From the NCBI GenBank assembly GCA_026391515.1, contig JAPLEC010000424.1, forward strand, positions 1 through 26,086: a stretch of DNA of 26,086 nucleotides, in the 5' to 3' direction. The position numbers were made by a program, and so were the translations under genes. Shown in pieces: positions 1-9,000 of this stretch. The stretch comes from Bacteroidia bacterium (GTDB lineage Bacteria; Bacteroidota; Bacteroidia; Bacteroidales; VadinHA17). How positions within the stretch are numbered: the first letter of the stretch is position 1; every line of letters begins with the position of its first letter. The notes under the pieces are model-generated. The model searched no databases. It was not told the DNA's origin and was given only the letters and a program-made list of their open reading frames with translations.

Positions 1-193
1 TAATCACCTCTGCTGAAGAAGGCAAGGGATAGACATTCTCTTTTATCTGACCTTGAATTTCTTTAACTTGCTTTTCTTCGACCTGTTTTTGAATTTTTTT
101 TGCCTCATTATGTTTGCATCCTGTGCATCCTGTGAAGCATAAAAAGCTTATCAGAAGCATAGGAAGTAATAGTAGTGCAATAGTCTTTTTCAT
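1..193 (-). CDS. Putative lipoprotein, 5' end only (runs off left edge)
   Basis: Read on the minus strand from the ATG at 193-191, the frame is open to the window edge (64 codons). The first residues, MKKTIALLLLPMLLISF, form a signal peptide (Lys-Lys followed by a hydrophobic stretch). Two lipobox-like sites follow, FTGC (Cys23) and CTGC (Cys26), so an SPII-processed lipoprotein is likely. The mature start is charged and rich in Lys, Glu and Gln (KIQKQVEEKQVKEIQGQ), then reaches VYPLPSSAEVI at the edge. The body of the protein is missing, so no function can be given. It is divergent from the PatB-like gene across a 221-bp AT-rich gap in which I found no full promoter consensus. Confidence 0.7.
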   Translation of the reverse strand, partial: MKKTIALLLLPMLLISFLCFTGCTGCKHNEAKKIQKQVEEKQVKEIQGQIKENVYPLPSSAEVI

Positions 194-414
194 ACCGTAT
201 CCTTTTTAATTATGTATTATTTTCAAAAACTGCGTATAAAAATAATAAATAATATTGAATTAAACCTACCTGTATAACGTAATTTGAAAATAAACCTTCT
301 TCCGGCAGAAAGAAAAGTGATCAGCTTTGACAGAATAATACAACCAAAACTATTTATCACCTGATTGTCTCTGATTTTGTGTACCTTTAAGCCCCTGAAT
401 TTATACCCTTTCTG

Positions 415-1590
415 ATGAGATGGAATTTTGATGAAGTCGTTGGAAGAGAACGAACTGACTCTATCAAGTACGATCTGAGAGAAGATGTTTTTGGCAGAAA
501 AAACGTTATTCCGATGTGGGTGGCCGATATGGATTTCAAAACACCATCCTTTATTGTCGACAAACTCATTAACCGTGTTAATCATGAAATTTACGGATAC
601 TCTTTCCGCCCGCCCGAATATTTTAATTCAATTATAAAATGGCTGAGTTTAAGACATAACTGGCAGATAGAGAAAGATTGGATATGCTTCAGTCCCGGAA
701 TAGTTTCGGCTCTTAATATTTGTACTCTTGCTTTCACACGTCCTGGCGATTCGGTAATAGTACAACCCCCCGTATATTTTCCATTCTTTTCGGTAGTCGA
801 AAATCATGGCCGTCAACTTGTTTATAATCAGTTGATTGAAAAGGACGGAAGGTGGACTATGGATTTTGACTCGCTTAACTCTTGTATAAGCGAAAAAACA
901 AAGATGATAATTATCTCCAATCCTCATAATCCGGTTGGTAGAGCATGGCTGCCTGAAGAGCTCGATAAACTGGCTGATATCTGCCTTAAAAATAATATTC
1001 TCATTGTTTCCGATGAGATCCATTGTGATCTGATTCTTCCAGGTTTCAGGCATCTTCCTTTAACAAGTATTTCCGAAAAAATCGCTGATATAACCGTGAC
1101 ATGTATTGCTCCGAGCAAAACATTTAACCTTGCCGGTCTTTCAACTTCGTCATTAATTATTTCCAACCCTGTTCTGCGAAAATATTTTAATAAGAAAATT
1201 GAGAGTCTCCATGTCGGGAATGGCAATATCTTTGGAACTGTCGCTTCGATAGCAGCTTATTCTGAAGGCGCTGAATGGGTCGATGCACTAATGGAATACC
1301 TGGACGAAAATGTTAATTATGTCCAGAAATTCTGTCGTGAACTTATTCCGGAAATAATTCCCGTTCAGCCTGAAGCAACATATATGATATGGCTGGATTG
1401 CCGCAAGTTTTCAATGACAGGAAAAGAGTTACAGAACTTCTTCGTAAATAAGGCAGGAGTCGGCATGAATGAAGGATCAACATTCGGCCCCGGAGGAGAA
1501 GGATTTATGAGAATGAATCTTGGTGCACCTCATACGACAGTTATTAAAGCAATGGAGCAGATTGAAAGGGCTGTGTCACTTTTGAGGTAA
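415..1590 (+). CDS. MalY/PatB-type PLP-dependent C-S lyase / aminotransferase
   Basis: A 391-residue fold-type I PLP enzyme of the aminotransferase class I/II superfamily. The start MRWNFDEVVGRERTDSIKYD and the following IPMWVADMDFKTP are typical of the MalY/PatB (cystathionine beta-lyase) branch. The order is FSPGIVSALN, then ISNPHNPVGRAW, then DEIH with Asp200 expected to contact the pyridine nitrogen, then APSKTFNLAGL with Lys235 as the Schiff-base lysine. The C-terminal part holds NEGSTFGPGGEGFMRMN, with the Arg that binds the substrate carboxylate. Members cleave cystathionine or cysteine S-conjugates, and some transaminate. Length is normal. It lies 61 bp upstream of carA on the same strand with no terminator between, so co-transcription is possible; no functional link to carA is evident. 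Confidence 0.85.
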   Translation: MRWNFDEVVGRERTDSIKYDLREDVFGRKNVIPMWVADMDFKTPSFIVDKLINRVNHEIYGYSFRPPEYFNSIIKWLSLRHNWQIEKDWICFSPGIVSALNICTLAFTRPGDSVIVQPPVYFPFFSVVENHGRQLVYNQLIEKDGRWTMDFDSLNSCISEKTKMIIISNPHNPVGRAWLPEELDKLADICLKNNILIVSDEIHCDLILPGFRHLPLTSISEKIADITVTCIAPSKTFNLAGLSTSSLIISNPVLRKYFNKKIESLHVGNGNIFGTVASIAAYSEGAEWVDALMEYLDENVNYVQKFCRELIPEIIPVQPEATYMIWLDCRKFSMTGKELQNFFVNKAGVGMNEGSTFGPGGEGFMRMNLGAPHTTVIKAMEQIERAVSLLR

Positions 1591-1651
1591 GCAGATAATA
1601 ATTGAAGTAAGAACATTTGAACAAACGAAGCAAGAATTAAGAACGGGAGAA

Positions 1652-2728
1652 ATGACAGGGAGAATAAAAGTCAAGCTGACGTTGGAGGATGGAACGGTAT
1701 ACTATGGAAAATCGTTTGGAGCACCGGTTGCTGCAGCGGGTGAGGTTGTTTTCAACACTGCAATGACCGGGTATCCCGAAAGTCTTACTGACCCGTCTTA
1801 TCGTGGACAGATCTTGTGTCTTACATATCCTCTGGTTGGAAATTACGGGGCACCGGCAAAGAGCGAGGAGAATGATCTCTACAGGTTTTACGAATCATCG
1901 TCAATTCATATTTCCGGACTTATTGTCTCTGATTATTCCTTTGAATACAGTCACTGGAATGCTTCTGAGAGCCTTGATGAATGGCTTAAAAGGAATAAGG
2001 TTCCGGGTATCTATGGCATTGATACCAGGGCACTTACAAAAAGGATCAGGGAAAAAGGAGCAATGCTTGGCAAGGTTGAACCTGAAGGGGCAGAGATCGC
2101 ATTTTATGATCCAAATAAGGTGAACCTGGTTGCCGAAGTAAGTACTCATAAGAAAAAAGTTTATGGGTCCGGCAAATACAAAATCCTACTCGTCGATTGC
2201 GGAGTTAAGTATAACATCATCAGAAATTTACTAAAACGCGACACTACAATTATCAGAGTACCATGGAATTATGATTACCATAAGGAAGAATTCGACGGAC
2301 TTTTTCTTTCAAATGGTCCGGGTGATCCTAAGATGTGTGATATTACTATCAAAAACATAAAAAAATCATTTGAAAAAGAGACTCCTGTTTTTGGTATATG
2401 CCTTGGTAATCAGCTGATGGCACTTGCGTCAGGTGCTGATACATATAAGCTGAAGTATGGGCATCGAAGTCATAATCAGCCTGTTATACATGTTGGAACG
2501 GATAAAGCATATATAACTTCGCAGAATCATGGATTTGCTGTTGATAATAAAACTCTTGGAGAGGATTGGGACCCTCTCTTCATTAATATAAATGATAAAA
2601 CCAACGAGGGGATGAAGCACAAATCCATGCCATTTTTTTCGACACAGTTTCATCCTGAAGCTTCCGGAGGTCCGACAGATACTGATTATCTGTTTGATAT
2701 TTTTATTGAGAATATCAGAAAAAGATAA
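1652..2728 (+). CDS. carA: Carbamoyl-phosphate synthase small (glutaminase) subunit
   Basis: The 358-residue small subunit, which hydrolyses glutamine and channels ammonia to CarB. The N-terminal CPSase_sm domain runs from LTLEDGTVYYGKSFG through IYGIDTRALTK, and a class I glutamine amidotransferase domain follows from about residue 175. The catalytic Cys250 lies in FGICLGN, and the His334/Glu336 pair lies in QFHPEASGGP, so the triad is intact and glutamine use is expected. Phrases such as KVPGIYGIDTR, VPWNYD and ININDKTNEG resemble, from memory, the N-terminal half of animal CPS1/CAD more than E. coli CarA. The start at 1652 keeps the domain complete and follows GGGAGAA. The gene converges on argH across a 56-bp palindromic element. 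carB is not adjacent; it starts 3.3 kb further on. Confidence 0.95.
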   Translation: MTGRIKVKLTLEDGTVYYGKSFGAPVAAAGEVVFNTAMTGYPESLTDPSYRGQILCLTYPLVGNYGAPAKSEENDLYRFYESSSIHISGLIVSDYSFEYSHWNASESLDEWLKRNKVPGIYGIDTRALTKRIREKGAMLGKVEPEGAEIAFYDPNKVNLVAEVSTHKKKVYGSGKYKILLVDCGVKYNIIRNLLKRDTTIIRVPWNYDYHKEEFDGLFLSNGPGDPKMCDITIKNIKKSFEKETPVFGICLGNQLMALASGADTYKLKYGHRSHNQPVIHVGTDKAYITSQNHGFAVDNKTLGEDWDPLFININDKTNEGMKHKSMPFFSTQFHPEASGGPTDTDYLFDIFIENIRKR

Positions 2729-2731
2729 GGC

Positions 2732-2784
2732 CCCCAGCCATCAGTCAGTTGACTGATGGCTTGCCCCCTAAAGGGGGGCTGGGG
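2732..2784. repeat. GC-rich multi-palindrome between convergent carA and argH
   Basis: Three nested or adjacent inverted repeats fill the gap. CCCCAGCC (2732-2739) pairs with GGCTGGGG (2777-2784). GCCATCAGTCA (2737-2747) pairs with TGACTGATGGC (2750-2760). GCCCCC (2763-2768) pairs with GGGGGC (2774-2779). There is no U-run after it on the plus strand, so it is not a standard intrinsic terminator, though it may stop or stabilise both converging transcripts. It touches the argH stop codon directly. CCCCCTNNAGGGGG-like palindromes are, from memory, dispersed repeats in many Bacteroidota genomes. Confidence 0.75.
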
Positions 2785-4125
2785 CTACTTCACATGCCCC
2801 ATCATCTTTTCAGCCATCTCTGATGCCGACTTGTTTTTAAAACATTTCATCCTTTCATTGAAGATCCTGGCAATCTCTTCATTACAAAGATTCCCTATGC
2901 TGCCTTCATGATGATAATCAGACACAGAAGTTTTTGAAAATGTGGAAACTTTTACCATCTCAGATACAGCTTTGTAAGCATCCCTGAACGGAATTCCGTC
3001 TTTTACAAGCCGGTTGACCTCTTCTGTACTGAATATCGCATTGTAAAGCGGATTCTCAGTTATATTCTTCCTTATCTTAATATTATTAAGCATTAAAAGC
3101 ATGATCTCAATACACTCTTTCAATTCATCAAATGCATCAAAAATTAGTTGCTTAAGCAGTTGAAGATCACGATTATAACCTGATGGGAGATTTGAAGTCA
3201 GCATTGCAACTTCATTTGGAAGAGTTTGTATTATGTTCGAACGTCCACGGATAAGTTCGAATACGTCAGGATTTCTTTTCTGGGGCATTATGCTCGATCC
3301 TGTCACATATTCATCCGGAAAATCAATGAATCTGAATTCAGCACTCATGTAAAGGCACACATCATTTGAGAAGCGTGATAAGGTTTGAGCCAGGGAGGCC
3401 AGAGCAGATGCAATTGCAAGCTCGACTTTGCCCCTGCTTAGACTTGCATAAGCTGAGTTATAAAGCAAATCGTCGAACTCGAGAAGCTCTGAGGTCAGTT
3501 TTCTGTTCAGGGGCAAAGTTGTGCCAAAACCTGCTGCCGTACCAAGTGGGTTCCTGTTGTTGAGCGCTCTTGCTCCGGAAAGCAGAAGAATATCATCTGC
3601 CAGACATTCGGCATAAGCTCCGAACCAGAGTCCAAAAGACGAAACCATTGCCGGCTGCAAATGTGTATAACCCGGCAGCAGAATCTCTTTATGCTGGTCG
3701 CTCAGTGACTGAAACTTGTTGAATAGCTTATTGATAAGATCTGCAAGCTTGTCGATTTCTTCTCTCGTGTAAAGCCTGATATCAACCAGAACCTGGTCAT
3801 TCCGCGAGCGGCCGGTATGGATTTTTTTACCTGTGGTGCCAAGAATTGATGCCATCTCCTTCTCGATCTGGGAATGAATGTCCTCTACATCTTTTTCAAT
3901 TACAAGACTTCCCTCTTCATCCCAGACAAAAAGTGAATGAAGCGCCTTCAGCATGTCGTTCTTTTCCTCGTCAAGGATTAATCCGACATCATTAAGCATT
4001 ATCACATGGGCCATCGATCCTACTATGTCCCACTTCGTGAGATGAAGATCTGTTTTCCTGTCTTTTCCTGCAGTGAACTCTATTATTGCAGGTTCCGGGT
4101 TTATTCCTTTTTCCCAAAGTTTCAT
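2785..4125 (-). CDS. argH: Argininosuccinate lyase
   Basis: A 446-residue member of the fumarase/aspartase superfamily that splits argininosuccinate into arginine and fumarate, the last step of arginine synthesis, in the cytoplasm. Landmarks are TGRSRNDQ at 104-111, PGYTHLQPA with His155, and the superfamily signature GSSIMPQKRNP at 276-286, which carries the catalytic Ser on a flexible loop. Length is close to the usual 450-460 residues. The protein starts MKLWEKG, a common family start. It lies 32 bp behind argG on the same strand and is probably the last gene of an argR-argG-argH operon. Its stop codon abuts the palindromic element shared with carA. Confidence 0.96.
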   Translation of the reverse strand: MKLWEKGINPEPAIIEFTAGKDRKTDLHLTKWDIVGSMAHVIMLNDVGLILDEEKNDMLKALHSLFVWDEEGSLVIEKDVEDIHSQIEKEMASILGTTGKKIHTGRSRNDQVLVDIRLYTREEIDKLADLINKLFNKFQSLSDQHKEILLPGYTHLQPAMVSSFGLWFGAYAECLADDILLLSGARALNNRNPLGTAAGFGTTLPLNRKLTSELLEFDDLLYNSAYASLSRGKVELAIASALASLAQTLSRFSNDVCLYMSAEFRFIDFPDEYVTGSSIMPQKRNPDVFELIRGRSNIIQTLPNEVAMLTSNLPSGYNRDLQLLKQLIFDAFDELKECIEIMLLMLNNIKIRKNITENPLYNAIFSTEEVNRLVKDGIPFRDAYKAVSEMVKVSTFSKTSVSDYHHEGSIGNLCNEEIARIFNERMKCFKNKSASEMAEKMMGHVK

Positions 4126-4157
4126 ATAGTTAGTGTTTTAGTAAGCAGTCAATTATT

Positions 4158-5426
4158 TCATGTTACTTGTTGCTGGTTGCTTGTTGCGGGTTGTTTCTTC
4201 TGGCTCTCTTCGACAATTGCCCTGTGAGCCATTAATCTTATTGCATTTATTCTTATAAAACCCTTACTGTCAGTCTGATCAAACCCTCCTTCAATATCCA
4301 TGCTCGATAGGTTCTTATTATATAATGAAGATGGAGATTCACGACCTTCAACGATCACATTTCCTTTATAGAGGCAAAGATGAACGCTTCCATCGATGAT
4401 CTCCTGGCTCTTCTCGATTGCTGCCATTAGAAAATCCATCTCCGGACTGAACCAGAAACCGTTGTAAATGATTTCAGCAAATTTTGGAGTAAGCATGTTT
4501 ACCAGTCTCATCACTTCCCTGTCCATGGCGATACCTTCAATGTCCTTATGAGCTATATGCAGAACAGTGGCAGCAGGAGTTTCATATACACCCCGCGATT
4601 TAATTCCGACAAATCTGTTCTCAACCATATCGAGCAGACCAATTCCGTTTTTCCCTGCAAGCTCATTCAGATAAACATACATTTCATAAGCATCTTCTTT
4701 TACTGTACCATCTTCTTTGTTAATTACTTTAACGGGTAATCCGTTTTTAAAATGAATGGCAATACGTGTTTCCTTATCAGGTGCATCCTGAGGCATAACC
4801 ATTTTTGTGAGCATGCTTTTATGTAATGAGTACATCGGATCTTCAAGCACTCCGGCTTCATGGCTGATATGCATCAGGTTATCGTCTTCACTGTAAGGCT
4901 TATCTATACTTGCTTTTACGGGAATCTTTTTATCCGCCGCATATTTAAGAAGATCTGTTCTTCCCTTAAATTGTGAAAGGAACTCTTTGTCTTTCCATGG
5001 AGAAATAACTTTTACTCCAGGCAATAACGCATAATAACAGAGTTCGAATCTTACCTGGTCGTTGCCTTTTCCGGTTGCTCCGTGAGCCACTGCATTGGAG
5101 CCTTCCTGTTTAGCCACTTCAATCTGTTTCTTGGCGATAAGAGGTCGTGCAAGAGCTGTTCCCAGGAGATACCTGTCCTCATAAATTGCATTAGCCATTA
5201 TTGCTTTAAGTACATAATTTTCAACAAATTCCCTCTTAAGATCAGCGATTATCACTTTTGAAGCTCCAAGCAATAATGCTTTCTTCCTGCACTCCTCAAA
5301 ATTTTCATCCTGTCCTACATCCGCAATAAATGCAATTACATCATAATCTTTTTCTATCAGCCATTTAAGAATCACTGAAGTATCCAAACCCCCGCTGTAC
5401 GCCAGAACAACTTTTTCTTTCATCAT
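4158..5426 (-). CDS. argG: Argininosuccinate synthase
   Basis: A 422-residue ATP-dependent ligase joining citrulline and aspartate. The N-terminal P-loop of the PP-ATPase fold is AYSGGLDTS (residues 9-17), and the ATP/citrulline-binding GATGKGNDQVRFE lies at 116-128. The gene begins with two Met codons, and either 5426 or 5423 may be used. The conserved fold seems to end near AHRAIVEES. The remaining dozen or so residues (KKQPATSNQQQVT) are encoded by a degenerate heptanucleotide repeat and look like a recent, probably neutral, tail. The gene is 30 bp downstream of argR and 32 bp upstream of argH, with no promoter consensus in either gap, so one transcript is likely. Confidence 0.96.
   Translation of the reverse strand: MMKEKVVLAYSGGLDTSVILKWLIEKDYDVIAFIADVGQDENFEECRKKALLLGASKVIIADLKREFVENYVLKAIMANAIYEDRYLLGTALARPLIAKKQIEVAKQEGSNAVAHGATGKGNDQVRFELCYYALLPGVKVISPWKDKEFLSQFKGRTDLLKYAADKKIPVKASIDKPYSEDDNLMHISHEAGVLEDPMYSLHKSMLTKMVMPQDAPDKETRIAIHFKNGLPVKVINKEDGTVKEDAYEMYVYLNELAGKNGIGLLDMVENRFVGIKSRGVYETPAATVLHIAHKDIEGIAMDREVMRLVNMLTPKFAEIIYNGFWFSPEMDFLMAAIEKSQEIIDGSVHLCLYKGNVIVEGRESPSSLYNKNLSSMDIEGGFDQTDSKGFIRINAIRLMAHRAIVEESQKKQPATSNQQQVT
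4162..4193 (-). repeat. Degenerate heptanucleotide tandem repeat CAACNNG at the argG 3' end
   Basis: On the argG coding strand the DNA reads CAACCCG, CAACAAG, CAACCAG, CAACAAG, then TAAC: four units of seven bases plus a partial one. The period is not a multiple of three, so the repeat is a DNA-level feature and not a protein repeat. It supplies the last codons of argG and stops just before the TGA. Confidence 0.8.
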
Positions 5427-5456
5427 TTTAATTTTTATAAAATAATAATGTGTGTA

Positions 5457-5936
5457 TTATTTCTTTCTTATCTGCTCATGCAAACCCGGTAAAATTATTT
5501 CGAGGCATGTATGAACCTGGTGATTTGTAATTCCGTCTCTTGGAATTACCAGAATAGTATCATCGCCGGCTATTGTTCCGGCAATTTCATATCTCGATTT
5601 ATTGTCAATATAAAATGCAGTGCTGTTTGCATTGCCCGGCAGAGTTTTTATTATCAGCAGCCCCTTTGCATCAACCAGATCGAGGATAACAGGCAAAACC
5701 TGGAGCTTACCTGTTGATAAAGAAGAACTTACATTATTCTCAGGTATAAAATATTTGTAGCCGCCTTTGCTATCCGGCATTCTTCCTGCTCCGATCTGTC
5801 TGAGATTACGTGATAGTGTTGCCTGTGTGCAGTTTATTCCTTTTGCTTTCAGCTTTTTCTGCAATGCTTCATGCGATGTTATATTTTCTTCAGCAATTAT
5901 TTTCTCAATTGCAAGCAACCGTTTTGTTTTTTGCAT
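5457..5936 (-). CDS. argR: Arginine repressor ArgR/AhrC
   Basis: A 159-residue arginine-responsive regulator. The N-terminal winged helix-turn-helix (about residues 1-70) contains TQATLSRNLRQIGAGRMPD, the expected recognition-helix region. The C-terminal domain contains AGTIAGDDTILVIPRDG, the conserved oligomerisation and arginine-binding segment with its paired Asp residues. Family members form hexamers that bind paired 18-bp ARG boxes when arginine is present. Length is typical. It is the first gene of a leftward argR-argG-argH operon. Its start codon lies inside an ARG-box-like palindrome and its -7 element inside a second one, so autorepression is likely. It is divergent from carB. Confidence 0.95.
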   Translation of the reverse strand: MQKTKRLLAIEKIIAEENITSHEALQKKLKAKGINCTQATLSRNLRQIGAGRMPDSKGGYKYFIPENNVSSSLSTGKLQVLPVILDLVDAKGLLIIKTLPGNANSTAFYIDNKSRYEIAGTIAGDDTILVIPRDGITNHQVHTCLEIILPGLHEQIRKK

Positions 5937-5966
5937 ATTTATTCATTTATTTTGCAAATATATTCA
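5932..5966. promoter_or_regulatory. Tandem ARG-box-like operator between argR and carB
   Basis: Two 14-bp matches to the ArgR core TGAATwwwwATTCA occur. TGCATATTTATTCA (5932-5945) has one mismatch and TGCAAATATATTCA (5953-5966) has two. Their centres are exactly 21 bp apart, the spacing of paired E. coli ARG boxes, which lets one ArgR hexamer hold both on one DNA face. Box 1 covers the argR start codon. Box 2 covers the argR -7 element. Both lie upstream of the proposed carB -7 element. Binding has not been shown here; the call rests on sequence and spacing. Confidence 0.75.
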
Positions 5967-5984
5967 TTTTTTAATAATCACAAA
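5955..5984 (-). promoter_or_regulatory. argR-argG-argH promoter (Bacteroidota sigma-A type)
   Basis: On the minus strand TTTG (5984-5981), an 18-bp spacer, then TATATTTG (5962-5955), an exact match to the Bacteroidota -7 consensus TAnnTTTG. Initiation would fall near 5948, giving a leader of about a dozen bases. The -7 element lies within the second ARG box. Confidence 0.65.
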
Positions 5985-6004
5985 TGCCAAATAAAAATTT
6001 ATGC

Positions 6005-6012
6005 TATTTTTG
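6005..6012 (+). promoter_or_regulatory. carB -7 promoter element
   Basis: TATTTTTG matches TAnnTTTG exactly, 17 bp before the carB ATG, so the leader would be only about 10-12 bases. I see no TTG/TTTG at the expected -33 position, so this is half a consensus. The ARG boxes lie about 40-75 bp upstream. Confidence 0.45.
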
Positions 6013-6029
6013 ATACGCAAAGCCGGCAG

Positions 6030-9000
6030 ATGAAAGATGATATTAAAAAGGTTGTAATCCTCGGATCGGGCGCTCTGAAAATCGGAGAAGCCGGTGAGTT
6101 TGATTATTCAGGTTCACAGGCGCTGAAAGCACTAAAAGAAGAGGGCATCAGCACAATTCTTATTAATCCCAATATTGCAACAGTTCAGACTTCCGAAGAG
6201 CTGGCTGATAAGATCTATTTTCTTCCTGTTACACCTTATTTCGTAGAAAAAATTATTGAAAAAGAGAGTCCGGATGGCATATTACTTTCATTCGGAGGAC
6301 AGACAGCTCTAAATTGCGGAACAGAATTATTCAAGGCCGGGATTTTTGATAAGTACAATGTAAAGGTTCTTGGTACTCCTGTAACAGCAATAATGAATAC
6401 AGAAGACCGGGAGCTGTTTGTAAAAAAGCTTTATGAGATAGAAATAAAAACACCCCGGAGTATAGCTGTTTTCGGCGTTGAAGAGGCTCTTACTGCAGCC
6501 GATAAGCTTGGATTTCCTGTGATCATCAGAGCTGCTTATACTCTTGGCGGCCAGGGCAGCGGTTTTGCATCTGATTCCGGTGAACTAAAGAATCTTGCGG
6601 CGAAAGCATTTTCATATACAAACCAGATACTCGTAGAAGAGTCTCTAAAAGGATGGAAAGAGGTTGAATATGAGGTAGTCAGAGATGTTTATGACAATTG
6701 TATAACAGTCTGCAATATGGAGAACTTCGATCCTCTTGGAATTCATACCGGCGAGAGCATTGTGGTTGCACCCTCTCAGACTCTTACAAATACAGAGTAT
6801 CATAAGCTCAGGGAATTATCGATAAAAATTATAAGACATATCGGGATAATAGGTGAATGCAACATACAGTTTGCTCTTTCGCCCTATTCTGAAGATTATC
6901 GTGTCATTGAAGTGAATGCAAGGTTATCAAGATCGAGCGCTCTAGCCTCCAAAGCGACAGGCTATCCTCTTGCATTTGTTGCAGCTAAGCTTGGAATCGG
7001 ATACGGGCTTCATGAACTTAAGAACTCCGTAACAAAAACTACAACAGCATGCTTCGAACCTGCCCTCGATTATATTGTCTGCAAAATACCCCGCTGGGAC
7101 CTGAATAAATTTGAAGGAGTTTCCCATGCTATCGGCAGCAGCATGAAGAGTGTCGGTGAAGTAATGTCAATAGGCCGAAACTTTGAAGAAGCAATCCAGA
7201 AAGGCCTCAGAATGATTGGTCAGGGAATGCATGGTTTTACAGGAAACAGAGAGCTTCATTTTAAAGACATAGAAAAAGAGCTTGCCGAGCCGACTGATAT
7301 GAGAATTTTTTCAATTGCTGAAGCTCTTGAGCAGGGAATGTCGGTTGAAAGGATTTATGAACTCACCAAAATTGATAAATGGTTCCTTTTTAAACTCAGG
7401 AATTTAATAAAAATAAAAGATGAGCTCAGTAAGTATAAGACTTTGGAAAGCATTCCGGAAGAGCTTCTGGCTCATTCAAAAATTAACGGATTCAGCGATT
7501 TTCAGATTGCCAGGCATGTGCTCAGATCAGGTCCTGATAAGATCAACGACGACCTGATGAAAGTGAGAAGTTTGAGAAAATCACTTGGCATAATACCCTA
7601 TGTAAAACAGATCGACACACTGGCAGCAGAATATCCGGCAGTAACAAATTACCTGTACCTTTCATATAGCGCAATCGAGCATGATATCCATTATGAGAAT
7701 GACAAAAAATCAATAATTGTTCTCGGTTCCGGTGCATACAGGATTGGATCCAGCGTTGAGTTCGACTGGTGCTCTGTAAATGCTATCAACACAATAAAGA
7801 AAGAGGGATTCAGATCAATTATGATCAACTACAATCCCGAAACTGTGAGTACCGATTACGACATTTGCGACAGGCTCTATTTCGATGAGCTTACCTTTGA
7901 GAGGGTGCTTGATATCATCGATCTTGAGAACCCTGGCGGTGTCATAGTATCTGTCGGCGGACAAATACCGAACAATCTGGCCATGAGGCTTTTCAAAGAG
8001 AATGTACCGGTTCTTGGAACCTCGCCTGTTTCTATTGACCGTGCTGAAAACCGTCACAAATTCTCAAAAATGCTTGATATGCTTTCCGTCGATCAGCCTC
8101 GATGGAAAGAGCTTTCTTCAATAGATGATATTTTCGAATTTGTCGATCGTATCGGATTCCCTGTGCTTATCAGACCATCTTATGTTTTGTCAGGGGCGGC
8201 AATGAATGTTGTATCAAACAAAAATGAACTTACTCATTATCTTGAACTTGCGTCTCAGGTTTCAAAACAGTATCCGGTTGTTGTCTCCGAATTCATCGAG
8301 AACGCAAAGGAAATAGAGATTGATGCAGTTGCGAGGGAAGGTGAAGTTCTTGCCTATGCTATAAGTGAACATGTTGAGTTCGCCGGAGTCCATTCAGGCG
8401 ATGCAACAATTGTTTTCCCGCCGCAAAAAATCTATTTCGAAACTGTCAGACGAATAAAACGGATCTCACGGCAGATTGCAAAAGAGATGAATATTACCGG
8501 ACCATTTAATATACAGTTTCTGGCAAGAGATAATGATATTAAAGTCATTGAATGTAATCTGCGTGCCAGCAGGAGCATGCCATTTGTATCTAAAGTCCTG
8601 AAAACCAATCTTATAGAACTTGCGACGAAAGTGATGCTCGGTGTCCCTGCCGAAAAACCGCATAAATCGGTATTTGAGCTTGATTATGTCGGAGTGAAAG
8701 CTCCGCAGTTCAGCTTTTCGCGTTTGGCAAAAGCTGATCCTGTCCTTGGAGTCGATATGTCTTCAACAGGTGAGGTGGGTTGTATTGGTGAAGGATTCTA
8801 TGAAGCGATCCTTAAGGCGATGTTTTCAGTTGGGTACAGGGTGCCAAAAAAGAGCATACTTCTCTCAACAGGACCACCCAGATCAAAAATAGAATTGCTG
8901 AACAGCGCTAAAGCTTTACGGGCCAGAGGCCATAAGCTTTACGCAACAAGAGGAACACAGCAGTTTCTTCAGAATGCAGGTGTTGAAGCAGAGGTGGCTT

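Noticed and set aside
194..414. Divergent promoters between the left lipoprotein and the PatB-like gene
   Set aside because: TAGTTTTG exists on the minus strand (352-345) but has no -33 partner, and no plus-strand TAnnTTTG was found; too weak to annotate.
1591..1651. ARG box upstream of carA
   Set aside because: No match to TGAAT-N4-ATTCA with two or fewer mismatches was found in the gap; regulation of carA by ArgR is not supported here.
4162..4193. Short regular repeat as a CRISPR remnant
   Set aside because: Seven-base units without spacers; no cas genes in the window.
5871..6029. N-terminal extension of carB by 53 residues
   Set aside because: It overlaps argR on the other strand, covers the ARG boxes and both promoters, and has no family similarity. 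ATG 6030 gives the standard 1073 residues.
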